This document shows positions 25,318 to 33,160 of a DNA stretch of 64,000 bases, in pieces. The notes beneath the pieces were generated by a model. The model made no database searches and was not told the origin of the DNA. It saw only the letters and a program-made list of their open reading frames with translations. Origin of the DNA: Leptospira sp. WS58.C1 (GTDB taxonomy: Bacteria > Spirochaetota > Leptospiria > Leptospirales > Leptospiraceae); NCBI RefSeq assembly GCF_040833995.1, contig NZ_CP162138.1, forward strand, positions 62,001 to 126,000, read 5' to 3'. Position numbers and translations under genes: made by a program. Position 1 is the stretch's first letter. Each line of letters opens with the position of its first letter.

Positions 25318-25570
25318 CGATCCCAATTCCGGTTGCAGAAATTCATTCTCTCCGAATTCGGACTGCTTCAAACTCAGGGCGAATCTTCTTCTGATTCCTG
25401 AAATCGAAAAAATCGAAGTGATCTTAGAAAATTTTCTCCTTCGTGTAAAAAATGCCGACTCGATGTGTTATTTCAATCAAAGCCCATTCGCGAAGAGGAG
25501 AAAAGGGTATAGTTTAAAACAGCCGTCGGAAATTACTTGAATTAGCGTTTCGAGTTGGAATCTTTGTGTA

Positions 25571-26095
25571 ATGGCATCCCGAAAAGATTTTATGGAAACC
25601 CTGTATAGGGAATCCAACGGGAGAATTTTTGATTTCTTGTATAAGTATACCGGAAATCCGGAAACCGCCTCTGACCTAATGCAGGATACCTTTCTTAATT
25701 TTTTTAAGAAGTATTCCAATTCTGACTTAAACAAAGAGCAAGCCCTAAAGCTGTTGTATACCATCGCAAGAAATCGATCGATCAACTATGCCAAGAAGTT
25801 CTCCACGGTAAAAGAATCTGGGACGGACGATATGGGAAGTTATCGGGAAGAAGGGCAGAGTTTTGTAAGAAAGACCGAACTTTCCGATTTGGAAACCAGG
25901 TTGATGGATTGTTTGGACGACTTAGAAGAAGGAGAAAGATACGCTTTAGTATTAAAGAATTTAGAAAAATACACGTTGGCTGATATTGCGGATATCATGG
26001 GGATCTCGGTTGCGACTGCATCCAGATTGGTTGTAAAGGCGACCGGAAAGCTCATAGAGATCGCAAAAAACAAACAAATTCTGCCGATGGAATAA
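25571..26095 (+). CDS. ECF-type RNA polymerase sigma factor
   Basis: A 174-residue sigma factor. Region 2 (about 10-80) has the typical NPETASDLMQDTFLNFFKKY and ends in LLYTIARNRSINYAKK; region 4 (about 110-165) has LADIADIMGISVATASRLVVKA as helix-turn-helix. This matches extracytoplasmic-function sigma factors. The FecR-domain protein 25 bases downstream is probably its membrane-bound regulator, and a HAMP protein follows. The signal is unknown. The A+T-rich upstream region holds inverted repeat B. Confidence 0.9.
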   Translation: MASRKDFMETLYRESNGRIFDFLYKYTGNPETASDLMQDTFLNFFKKYSNSDLNKEQALKLLYTIARNRSINYAKKFSTVKESGTDDMGSYREEGQSFVRKTELSDLETRLMDCLDDLEEGERYALVLKNLEKYTLADIADIMGISVATASRLVVKATGKLIEIAKNKQILPME

Positions 26096-26120
26096 TACAA
26101 AAAGGCTGTTTGAAGGGAAG

Positions 26121-27149
26121 ATGGACGAAAATTTCGAACATAAAATACGAAAGGCGATCGAAGGAGAGAAGAACGAATACAGCTCTTCTATCGAAAAATT
26201 GTCCGACATGCTTTCCAAATCTTGGGTGAGTCCTCCTGTACATATTTCTTTCGAGGAAATTTACGAAAAGGCCCAAACTTCTAAGGTTATTAGCTTTAAC
26301 AAACCGTTATTATATACTCTTGCTTCTGCAGCTGCGATATTGATCGGAGCATTCAGCTTTATTGTTTTACAAAATTCTAAAGTTACTCCCGTAAAGACCG
26401 AGTTCGGAATATCTATAACTAAAATTATCGGAAAAGGATACTTATTCTCTCCTGATTCAGAAAAACTTTTGGCCTTAAACGAAGGTGAGTCGGTAGGTTC
26501 CGGCCAAATCTTGAAGACAGAACAGGATTCTAAACTTTTCTTAAACATTGCAAAGGGAGAAGGTATGATCTTGGAAGAATCTACGGAACTCGAGATCATG
26601 AAAGAAGGAAAACAATCTTTCCGACTTCGCAACGGTAGTATCTTAGTCCATCTACATAAGAACCTGAAAAAGGACGAATTTAGGATCATTACCGAAACAG
26701 GTTTGGTAGAAGTCAGAGGAACAAAATTCGAAGTCAGAGAAAAGCCGAAAGAAGGAACGATCGTCTCCGTTTTGGAAGGAAGAGTAGCAGCAAAAAGTAG
26801 CAGTGAACCGAACCGCGGAGAACAAGTTTTGGAACCAGGACAAAAGATCCGATTAGAGGCAAAAGGATTTCAGCGTACTTTTCTGACTTCTGCAGAACAA
26901 AAGGAACTTGGATTCAAATTTTCAGAACTTCAAGTAGATGAAATTCCTAGAAATTCCGAAAAATCTTTCTCCAATAAGGACGATCTATTTAACGAATATC
27001 AAAGGTTGGAAAGGGTTATACTATCCAACGGTGAGAGGTTAGAAGGTGTGATCGTTGACATGGACGAAAATTTTATGTATTTGCAAACTCTTGAAAAGGA
27101 AATAAAAATCCAAAGAGATTCGGTAATGGAGGTGATTCAACTTCGCTAA
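26121..27149 (+). CDS. FecR-domain membrane protein, probable anti-sigma partner
   Basis: A 342-residue protein. Residues 1-70 are cytoplasmic (a possible sigma-binding segment), one membrane helix lies at about 72-92 (LLYTLASAAAILIGAFSFIVL), and a FecR beta-domain follows (about 130-245, with TETGLVEVRGTKFEVREKP). The C-terminal tail resembles a short Sm-like or SHi beta motif (LSNGERLEGVIVDMDENFMYLQ). Such proteins transmit an outside signal to an ECF factor. No TonB-dependent receptor is nearby, so this is not a classical FecIRA iron system. Confidence 0.85.
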   Translation: MDENFEHKIRKAIEGEKNEYSSSIEKLSDMLSKSWVSPPVHISFEEIYEKAQTSKVISFNKPLLYTLASAAAILIGAFSFIVLQNSKVTPVKTEFGISITKIIGKGYLFSPDSEKLLALNEGESVGSGQILKTEQDSKLFLNIAKGEGMILEESTELEIMKEGKQSFRLRNGSILVHLHKNLKKDEFRIITETGLVEVRGTKFEVREKPKEGTIVSVLEGRVAAKSSSEPNRGEQVLEPGQKIRLEAKGFQRTFLTSAEQKELGFKFSELQVDEIPRNSEKSFSNKDDLFNEYQRLERVILSNGERLEGVIVDMDENFMYLQTLEKEIKIQRDSVMEVIQLR

Positions 27150-27212
27150 AATCGAATTATTTTTGACATGTGGAGAATTTTAAAGAAATTCTACCAAAGA
27201 AGGCTAATTCCC

Positions 27213-27773
27213 ATGTCTGAAGAAACACCAAACCCCTCCGCAAAGACTCCTCGGTATAAAAGACATCTCGCCAATTATCTGATCGACAAGGACTTTCAAT
27301 TAAGGTTCTTCTTAAATTTTTCCTTATTATTCATCTTCGGGTTACTGCTTACTCTCGGATTTTTATTTTGGGTCCATTCTACCAAGTACGACAAGGGAGT
27401 CGTTTTCAGACTTCGCCAGGACACTGTTAAAGTCTATCAAAAAGGATTTGAGATCGTTAACGGGGAAGAGAAGGACAAGTTTGTGGAGAAGGAACTCGCT
27501 CTTCCCGATTATGATCACGGTTTGGATCTGTTTACGATCCAATTTAAGGGAATTCTGCTATTCTCTTTATTGTATCTTCTGCTTTCTGCTATATTCGTTT
27601 TGCTTTATTCCCATAAAATGGCGGGACCGATCTACAATATTAAGAAAAATCTAAAGTTGCTGTTGGAAGGTAAAGACGTGGATAAGATCCGGATCCGAAG
27701 CGGGGATGAGTTTCAGGACCTTGCGGATCTTCTAAATGAGTTGATCGACAAAAAGATCCACGGTAAAAAGTAA
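27213..27773 (+). CDS. Two-helix HAMP-domain protein
   Basis: A 186-residue protein from ATG 27213, chosen because AAGAAGG precedes it at normal spacing; ATG 27168 in the same frame has no ribosome site. Membrane helices lie at about 32-55 and 108-130, with a short external loop between. A HAMP domain follows (SHKMAGPIYNIKKNLKLLLE, then IRSGDEFQDLADLLNELIDK). No output domain is attached, so it may pass signals to another protein. It follows the FecR gene by 63 bases and probably belongs to the same operon. Confidence 0.8.
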   Translation: MSEETPNPSAKTPRYKRHLANYLIDKDFQLRFFLNFSLLFIFGLLLTLGFLFWVHSTKYDKGVVFRLRQDTVKVYQKGFEIVNGEEKDKFVEKELALPDYDHGLDLFTIQFKGILLFSLLYLLLSAIFVLLYSHKMAGPIYNIKKNLKLLLEGKDVDKIRIRSGDEFQDLADLLNELIDKKIHGKK

Positions 27774-27786
27774 TAGGTTTGGATTT

Positions 27787-27801
27787 TGTCGTATCTTCGA
27801 C
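27787..27801 (+). repeat. Single arm of the TGTAGTAWCTTCGAC family
   Basis: TGTCGTATCTTCGAC differs from the consensus arm at one base. It lies between the HAMP gene and the methyltransferase gene. The nearest opposite-facing arm is at 28731-28745, inside the methyltransferase gene. Confidence 0.5.
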
Positions 27802-27876
27802 TGGTCCTTCTTCTTATTTTAGTTTTCTAAATTTGAATAGCCAATTTAGGACACTCTTGAAACATGCGGAACGTGT

Positions 27877-28959
27877 ATGAAGGAAATACTCGTTCCGGAA
27901 ACTTCTCATATATTATATAATTCCGATTCGAGAAAAATGGATAAGCTTTCGGATGAAAGTATCAATCTTGTAGTAACTTCGCCACCTTACCCCATGGTTG
28001 GAATGTGGGACGATCTCTTCAAAAACTGGGACAAAAAGACTAAGAGCGCTCTTTCCAAAAACCTGGGAAACGATGCGTTTGAGGCAATGCATTTACAACT
28101 GGATAAGGTCTGGAAAGAATGCTTTCGCGTCTTGAAAGAGGGTGGGATCCTGCTTGTAAACATAGGCGACGCTACTCGAAGTGTCGGAGGTGAATTCTGT
28201 CTGTTTTCGAATCATTCCAGGATTTTATGGGCTTGTCGTAACTTCGGCTTTACTTCATTGCCAGATATTCTTTGGAGAAAACAGACTAATTCCCCTACTA
28301 AATTTATGGGCTCCGGAATGTTTCCAGTGGGCGCCTATGTTACCTATGAGCATGAGTATATTTTGGTCTTTCGAAAAGGTGGATTAAGAAAGTATTCTAA
28401 ATCGGAGATGGAGATCCGACGAAATAGCGCCTTCTTCTGGGAAGAAAGGAATATCTGGTTCTCGGATATCTGGGATCTAAAAGGAGAAAGACAAATTTTT
28501 AAGGATGTAGGAGCTTCTCGGGAAAGGACGGCGGCATTTCCTGTGGATTTCGCCTATCGATTGGTGAACATGTTTTCCATAAAGGGTGATACGGTCTTGG
28601 ACCCATTTTTAGGAACTGGAACTACGTCGCTTGCTGCACTTCTTTCTTCTAGAAATAGTATTGGATATGATCTCGATCTTGGAATTCTTGAAATTGCCAG
28701 GAAAAAGCTTCTCAGTGCTGTGAATGTCTCGTCGAAGATACTACAAAACAGATTACAAAGCCATCTTGACTTCGTTTCGAATCGGAAGAAGCAAAAGAAG
28801 CAGATTTTGCATAAAAATAAGTACTACGGATTTCCAGTTATTACTTCTCAGGAGACAGAATTGACTTTTGAATCTGTAGATTCATCACATGAAAGTGAAC
28901 ATTTTTCCTTGAAAGCTCGTTATTCTCGATTTAATCTGCAAAATTCTTCCAAAAAGTAA
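27877..28959 (+). CDS. Solitary DNA methyltransferase, beta-class (N4-cytosine or N6-adenine)
   Basis: A 360-residue DNA methyltransferase. Catalytic motif IV is TSPPY at 34-38 near the N-terminus, and the AdoMet motif DPFLGTGTT is at 242-250, so the order IV to I marks the beta class. TSPPY is commoner in N4-cytosine enzymes. The target site is unknown. No restriction endonuclease gene is adjacent, so it appears solitary. Residues 285-290 are encoded by a repeat arm, and the 70 residues after it are Lys/Ser-rich and unlike the usual end of the family. Confidence 0.85.
   Translation: MKEILVPETSHILYNSDSRKMDKLSDESINLVVTSPPYPMVGMWDDLFKNWDKKTKSALSKNLGNDAFEAMHLQLDKVWKECFRVLKEGGILLVNIGDATRSVGGEFCLFSNHSRILWACRNFGFTSLPDILWRKQTNSPTKFMGSGMFPVGAYVTYEHEYILVFRKGGLRKYSKSEMEIRRNSAFFWEERNIWFSDIWDLKGERQIFKDVGASRERTAAFPVDFAYRLVNMFSIKGDTVLDPFLGTGTTSLAALLSSRNSIGYDLDLGILEIARKKLLSAVNVSSKILQNRLQSHLDFVSNRKKQKKQILHKNKYYGFPVITSQETELTFESVDSSHESEHFSLKARYSRFNLQNSSKK
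28731..28745 (-). repeat. Repeat-family arm inside the methyltransferase gene
   Basis: GTCGAAGATACTACA, identical to the right arms of copies A and B. It encodes SSKILQ at the end of the catalytic domain, at the junction to the unusual C-terminal tail. Confidence 0.65.
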
Positions 28960-29043
28960 GTTTCTAATTGTTGCTATTCTGATAGATTTAGTAGACCCTA
29001 CTACAGTCTTTGTCGAATAAATTTGTATTATAGGAAATCTTCC

Positions 29044-29769
29044 ATGAAATATCGCGTATTTATATTGGTATTAACAATTTTCTTTACTCTACCCACTTCT
29101 TTGTTTTCGGAACAAGAAATTGCGATCGTATTGTTCGTTGTGGGGGATGTTTCAGGAACGCAAAACGGGAAGAAAGTAAATCTCAGGAAGAATTCGATTT
29201 TAAAGAAGCAGGATGATGTCGAAACAAAAGATGGAAAAGTTGATCTTCAAATTGGCCCTTCAGTTGTGGTTCGTATCGCTTCTTATACAAAAGTGAAGAT
29301 TTCCGAACTAAGTTCAGACAAAAAGGCAAATAAATCAAAGTTAGAGTTGATTTCCGGCAAAGTTTTTGCCCGAGTTGATAAGGGTTCTAAAAAAGAAGAT
29401 TTTACAATTTCCGCCCCTTCTTACAATGCGGGTGTTCGAGGAACGCAATTTGTAGTTTGTGAAGAAAATGAAACGCAGCGCAAGGAAAACTCCGATAATG
29501 AAGATTCGGATGTGCCAAATGGAATCTTTGTGAAAGAGGGGGAAGTCGGAGTTACTACAGAAAATGGACAAAATTTTCCACTAAAGCGAGATGAAGAAGT
29601 TGTAGTATCTCCTCAAGGTCTTCTGAAGCAGCCTTTAGAGGAATTTATGCGTGAGAAAATGAAAATATTAGATGGCTTTAAGAAGATAATGGAAGAGAAT
29701 TATAAAATTCTCCGGGATCAAAAACTTCAGAATCAAGAATTATTAAATCAAACCAAGCAAGATATATAA
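29044..29769 (+). CDS. Secreted FecR-domain protein
   Basis: A 241-residue protein from ATG 29044, preceded by AGGAAA; the in-frame TTG at 29023 is less likely. A signal peptide (MKYRVFILVLTIFFTLPTSLFS) leads to a FecR domain (about 25-165) with the family phrase SAPSYNAGVRGTQFVV. It ends in a coiled-coil-like tail rich in Glu, Lys and Gln. Unlike the FecR protein at 26121 it lacks a membrane helix, so it is probably periplasmic or surface-bound, similar in outline to Leptospira LipL45-type proteins. The role is unknown. Confidence 0.8.
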   Translation: MKYRVFILVLTIFFTLPTSLFSEQEIAIVLFVVGDVSGTQNGKKVNLRKNSILKKQDDVETKDGKVDLQIGPSVVVRIASYTKVKISELSSDKKANKSKLELISGKVFARVDKGSKKEDFTISAPSYNAGVRGTQFVVCEENETQRKENSDNEDSDVPNGIFVKEGEVGVTTENGQNFPLKRDEEVVVSPQGLLKQPLEEFMREKMKILDGFKKIMEENYKILRDQKLQNQELLNQTKQDI

Positions 29770-29774
29770 TTTCC

Positions 29775-29798
29775 AAGGTGTAGTAATTTCTACACCTT
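29775..29798. terminator. Hairpin after the FecR-domain gene
   Basis: AAGGTGTAG (29775-29783) and CTACACCTT (29790-29798) form a perfect 9-bp stem with loop TAATTT, 5 bases after the stop. No T-run follows on the plus strand, so termination would be weak. The GTAGTAA inside recalls the dispersed repeat core. Confidence 0.45.
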
Positions 29799-29845
29799 AA
29801 GAAAAAATTTCACGCGCTAACTCAAACTTGGGAAACGTGAAGGGT

Positions 29846-30379
29846 ATGAACTCTACCGTTTTCCTTCATGAGAAACTTAAACAGAAGATAAAGATTGTTA
29901 AAAATCCTTATCCTTCTACGGCATTGATTCCGGAAAGGCTTTGGAGAAAAGTTCCGATTGATTGCAGACGAAACTTTCCTCGATATTTAAGGCGTTTGCA
30001 AGAGAAGTATAGTCTGTTGATTCAATCCCAAAGATATATGGGAAGGAATCCTCTGAGAACATCCTTTCAAGAAAAAGGCCAGAATCTGGTCCGCCATAGT
30101 TATCGCCCGAAAGAAGATAATTACCAAGAGCTGAGAAATATGGCTCTCGCACACGGTGTTTCGATGAATTATATAATTGTGTTAATGATTCATTGGGAAT
30201 TTCTTCAAATAGATGAAAGAATTCTTTCTCACTTTTGGCGTAATCGAAAACCACCAACTTCAAAGATTATAGACATTCGTCGTGTTTTGAACTTAGAAAC
30301 CGGAGAGGTTCGCATTATTCTTATAGGATGGCCTCGAAAATTCATTCTTGAAAGAGGATCTCCTTCTCATTGGGGCTAA
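29846..30379 (+). CDS. DUF1564-type Leptospira protein
   Basis: A 177-residue basic protein from ATG 29846; GTG 29837 and TTG 29828 are other in-frame starts, and none has an ideally spaced ribosome site. TALIPERLWRKVPIDCRRNFPRYLRRL, seen in two adjoining pieces, then a basic loop, a helical region (YQELRNMALAHGVSMNYIIVL) and LNLETGEVRIILIGWPRK fit my memory of DUF1564, a multi-copy Leptospira family of unknown function. The central segment resembles ribbon-helix-helix or small DNA-binding proteins, but that is a guess. Its surroundings are A+T-rich and look accessory. Confidence 0.7.
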   Translation: MNSTVFLHEKLKQKIKIVKNPYPSTALIPERLWRKVPIDCRRNFPRYLRRLQEKYSLLIQSQRYMGRNPLRTSFQEKGQNLVRHSYRPKEDNYQELRNMALAHGVSMNYIIVLMIHWEFLQIDERILSHFWRNRKPPTSKIIDIRRVLNLETGEVRIILIGWPRKFILERGSPSHWG

Positions 30380-30443
30380 CGTTCCTGTTTTAGCGGCTGA
30401 TTTATACGACATAATTTCTAGTAAGAGCATGAGAATTTTTTGC

Positions 30444-30472
30444 TTGAAGAAATCAAGATATCTTGATATCCT
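30444..30472 (+). promoter_or_regulatory. Promoter with palindromic operator for the methyl-cycle operon
   Basis: TTGAAG (30444-30449), a 17-base spacer and TATCCT (30467-30472) form a promoter. The spacer is almost filled by the perfect 16-bp palindrome ATCAAGATATCTTGAT (30452-30467). A bound dimer would block RNA polymerase. The first gene encodes an ArsR-type helix-turn-helix, so autorepression is the simplest reading. Confidence 0.7.
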
Positions 30473-30489
30473 GTTGAAAGGTGTGAAAA

Positions 30490-31530
30490 ATGTCGCTAAA
30501 GGATATGTCATTAGAAAGAGAATCTGTCGAAACTTACTCTGATTCTATTGTCGTACCATTTTCTGCTGGAATAGGATCTTTTCAGGACCGGGATATTCTA
30601 CTCGCGATAAAAGCATTATCAGACGAAACCCGCATTCGCGTTCTTCGGATACTTTCTATTGTACCTCTCAATGTTCAGGAGATAACAGAAGTGCTGGAGA
30701 TGGGTCAGTCTCGGATCTCTAGGCATCTAAAGATCTTGGCAGATGCAGGATTTTTGACATCTCAGCGCGAGGGTTCTTGGGTTTATTATAGTCCTCGGGT
30801 CTCCAGCGATCATTCACAGGATTTTTCTGCAAGATTTCATGAACTTCTTCTGGATTTTGAAAAAAATCTTCCATATTCAGAGCAAGATTTAGCTAAAATT
30901 AAAGATATCCTTAAACAAAGAGATTTGAAAAGATCAAAGTACTTTGATGATGTTGCACAGAATTGGGAAAGCATCCAAAGTGATGTTTTGGATCCGATTT
31001 TATATCGAAACAAGATCCTTGATTTACTTCCGGAACATTCTTGTCGGATCTTAGACCTTGGCTGTGGCCCTGGGGGTTTAATCCCTTACTTATTGATGAA
31101 GAGCCAGGAAGTTATTGGAATTGATTCTTCCGAAAAGATGATCAAAGAGGCGAAAGACTCCTTTTTAAATAATTCCCAAGTCCATTTCCTCACTTCTGAG
31201 ATTGAAACCCTTCCTCAAAATTTGATTCAATCCGCAGATTCTGTCGTAGCTTCGATGGTCTTACACCATCTTTCCAATCCGCCTCAGGCTATGAAAGAAA
31301 TACATAAAGTTTTAAAGGATGATGGTGTTTTCATCATCGTAGATCTAAAGAAACACAACCAGGAAATCATGCGCGATAATTTCGCTGACTTATGGCTCGG
31401 ATTTGAGTCGGAACTTCTATCGGATTGGTTGAATCACGCCGGTTTCAACCTTGAATCCATCGAAGAAGTAGAATCACAGAAATACTTCAAAGTATTAATA
31501 ATTAAAGCTAAGAAAAGAGGAGGACTTTAA
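30490..31530 (+). CDS. ArsR-family regulator fused to a SAM-dependent methyltransferase
   Basis: A 346-residue fusion. Residues 35-105 are a winged helix ([15 protein letters not shown], recognition helix about 72-85, [22 protein letters not shown] wing). Residues 150-335 are a class I methyltransferase with the AdoMet motif LDLGCGPGG (189-196). There are no ArsR-type metal cysteines. The stop overlaps the ahcY start by one base. ArsR-type SahR repressors that sense S-adenosylhomocysteine control ahcY and metH in some bacteria; here the methyltransferase part could bind AdoMet or its product as the sensor. The start ATG 30490 has AAAGGTG upstream. Confidence 0.85.
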   Translation: MSLKDMSLERESVETYSDSIVVPFSAGIGSFQDRDILLAIKALSDETRIRVLRILSIVPLNVQEITEVLEMGQSRISRHLKILADAGFLTSQREGSWVYYSPRVSSDHSQDFSARFHELLLDFEKNLPYSEQDLAKIKDILKQRDLKRSKYFDDVAQNWESIQSDVLDPILYRNKILDLLPEHSCRILDLGCGPGGLIPYLLMKSQEVIGIDSSEKMIKEAKDSFLNNSQVHFLTSEIETLPQNLIQSADSVVASMVLHHLSNPPQAMKEIHKVLKDDGVFIIVDLKKHNQEIMRDNFADLWLGFESELLSDWLNHAGFNLESIEEVESQKYFKVLIIKAKKRGGL

Positions 31531-32843
31531 TGTCCGCTACAATACAAGAAAAAGGTTTAAAATATAAGGTTAAAGACATTTCACTCGCGGACTGGGGTCG
31601 CGAAGAAATCATTCTGGCAGAGAAAGAAATGCCAGGTCTGATGTCCTTACGCAAAGAATATAAGGGGAAACAACCTCTGAAAGGAGCGCGTATTGCGGGT
31701 TCTCTTCACATGACCATTCAAACTGCTGTTCTGATTGAGACTCTGACTGAGCTTGGAGCAGAAGTTCGTTGGTCTTCTTGTAATATCTTCTCCACTCAAG
31801 ACCATGCGGCAGCTGCTATCGCAAAAACCGGAGTTCCTGTGTTTGCTTGGAAAGGTGAAACGGAAGAAGAATATTGGTGGTGTGTAGAACAAACCCTATT
31901 CTTTGAAGATGGCAAAGGCCCAAATATGATCCTGGACGACGGTGGTGACCTAACCATGTACGTTCACGAGAAATATCCTCAGCTTCTGGCAGAGATCAAA
32001 GGAGTTTCTGAAGAAACGACTACAGGAGTAAAAGGCCTCGAAAAACTCCTCAAAAAAGGCGAGTTGAAACTTCCTGCAATCAATGTGAACGATTCCGTTA
32101 CTAAGTCTAAATTCGACAACTTATACGGTTGTAGAGAATCCTTGGCGGACGGTATCAAACGTGCAACTGACGTTATGCTTGCTGGAAAAGTAGCGCTTGT
32201 TTGCGGATACGGAGACGTTGGAAAGGGTTCTGCTGCTTCTTTGCGCAATTTCGGAGCTAGAGTGATCGTTACCGAGATCGATCCTATCTGCGCTCTCCAG
32301 GCAGTAATGGAAGGATACCAAGTTCTAAGGGTAGAAGACGCGATCGAATTCGTGGATCTTGTAGTAACTGCGACCGGAAACGACGACATTATTACACTGG
32401 AACACATGAAAGCAATGAAAGACGGCGCAATTCTTTGTAATATCGGACACTTCGACACTGAGATCCAAATGTCCAGATTGAACGCTGAAAAGGGTGTAGT
32501 GAAGAAGGAAATCAAACCTCAAGTGGACAAATACACTTTCGAGAACGGAAGATCCATTATCGTTCTTGCAGAAGGTCGTTTAGTGAACCTTGGTTGTGCA
32601 ACTGGTCACCCATCTTTCGTAATGTCTTGTTCTTTTACGAACCAAGTATTGGCCCAGATCGAACTTTGGAACAATAAGTACGAGATCGGTGTCTATAGAT
32701 TGCCTAAAAAATTAGATGAGAAAGTTGCAGCGTTACATTTGGAGCAATTAGGAGTTCGCCTAACCACATTAAACGCTAAACAAGCCGAGTATATCGGAGT
32801 ACCTGTAGAAGGTCCGTTCAAACCGGAACACTACCGCTATTAA
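31530..32843 (+). CDS. ahcY: Adenosylhomocysteinase
   Basis: A 437-residue cytoplasmic enzyme that splits S-adenosylhomocysteine into adenosine and homocysteine with NAD. Signature stretches are clear: [41 protein letters not shown], the NAD motif [10 protein letters not shown], and the C-terminal EHYRY typical of the family. Length is normal. It is translationally coupled to the upstream regulator (one-base overlap) and followed by ferredoxin and metH, so its homocysteine product feeds the next enzyme in the same operon. Confidence 0.98.
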   Translation: MSATIQEKGLKYKVKDISLADWGREEIILAEKEMPGLMSLRKEYKGKQPLKGARIAGSLHMTIQTAVLIETLTELGAEVRWSSCNIFSTQDHAAAAIAKTGVPVFAWKGETEEEYWWCVEQTLFFEDGKGPNMILDDGGDLTMYVHEKYPQLLAEIKGVSEETTTGVKGLEKLLKKGELKLPAINVNDSVTKSKFDNLYGCRESLADGIKRATDVMLAGKVALVCGYGDVGKGSAASLRNFGARVIVTEIDPICALQAVMEGYQVLRVEDAIEFVDLVVTATGNDDIITLEHMKAMKDGAILCNIGHFDTEIQMSRLNAEKGVVKKEIKPQVDKYTFENGRSIIVLAEGRLVNLGCATGHPSFVMSCSFTNQVLAQIELWNNKYEIGVYRLPKKLDEKVAALHLEQLGVRLTTLNAKQAEYIGVPVEGPFKPEHYRY

Positions 32844-32860
32844 TCGATAAAGGAGAGGTT

Positions 32861-33160
32861 GTGGCATACGTAGTAACTGAGCCCTGTGTAGGGTGTAAAA
32901 TTACTTACTGTGCCGCAGCCTGTCCGGTGGAAGCTTTCCGAGAAGGAAAGGATTACTTAGTCATAGATCCGGACATTTGTATCAATTGTAATGATTGTTT
33001 GAGAGAATGTCCGGTGAATGCCATCTTCCCGGAAGATGAAGTACCGGTAATTTGGAAAGATTGGATCACTTTGAACGCAAAAGAATCGAAAACGTTACCG
33101 ATGATCAATGATCTTAAAAAACCTCTGTTAGATAAACGCTGCAATATTAAAGAATTATGA
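32861..33160 (+). CDS. 7Fe ferredoxin [3Fe-4S][4Fe-4S]
   Basis: A 99-residue ferredoxin starting at GTG 32861 behind AAAGGAGAGG. Cys9, 12, 17, 21 and Cys40, 43, 46, 50 have the exact spacing of Azotobacter-type 7Fe ferredoxins (CxxCxxxxCxxxCP and CxxCxxCxxxCP), followed by the usual AIFPEDEVP. It carries low-potential electrons in the cytoplasm. It is locked between ahcY and metH, overlapping the metH start by 4 bases, so it could supply the electron needed to reactivate oxidised cobalamin in MetH; that is inferred from position. Confidence 0.93.
   Translation: MAYVVTEPCVGCKITYCAAACPVEAFREGKDYLVIDPDICINCNDCLRECPVNAIFPEDEVPVIWKDWITLNAKESKTLPMINDLKKPLLDKRCNIKEL

Noticed and set aside
27969..27981. 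TGTAGTAACTTCG as another repeat arm
   Set aside because: It encodes the conserved catalytic VVTSPPY stretch of the methyltransferase and lacks the final GAC, so selection on protein explains it better.
29545..29559. GTCGGAGTTACTACA as a repeat arm in the FecR-domain gene
   Set aside because: One mismatch and it encodes a plausible FecR-domain strand (VGVTT); not counted as a copy.
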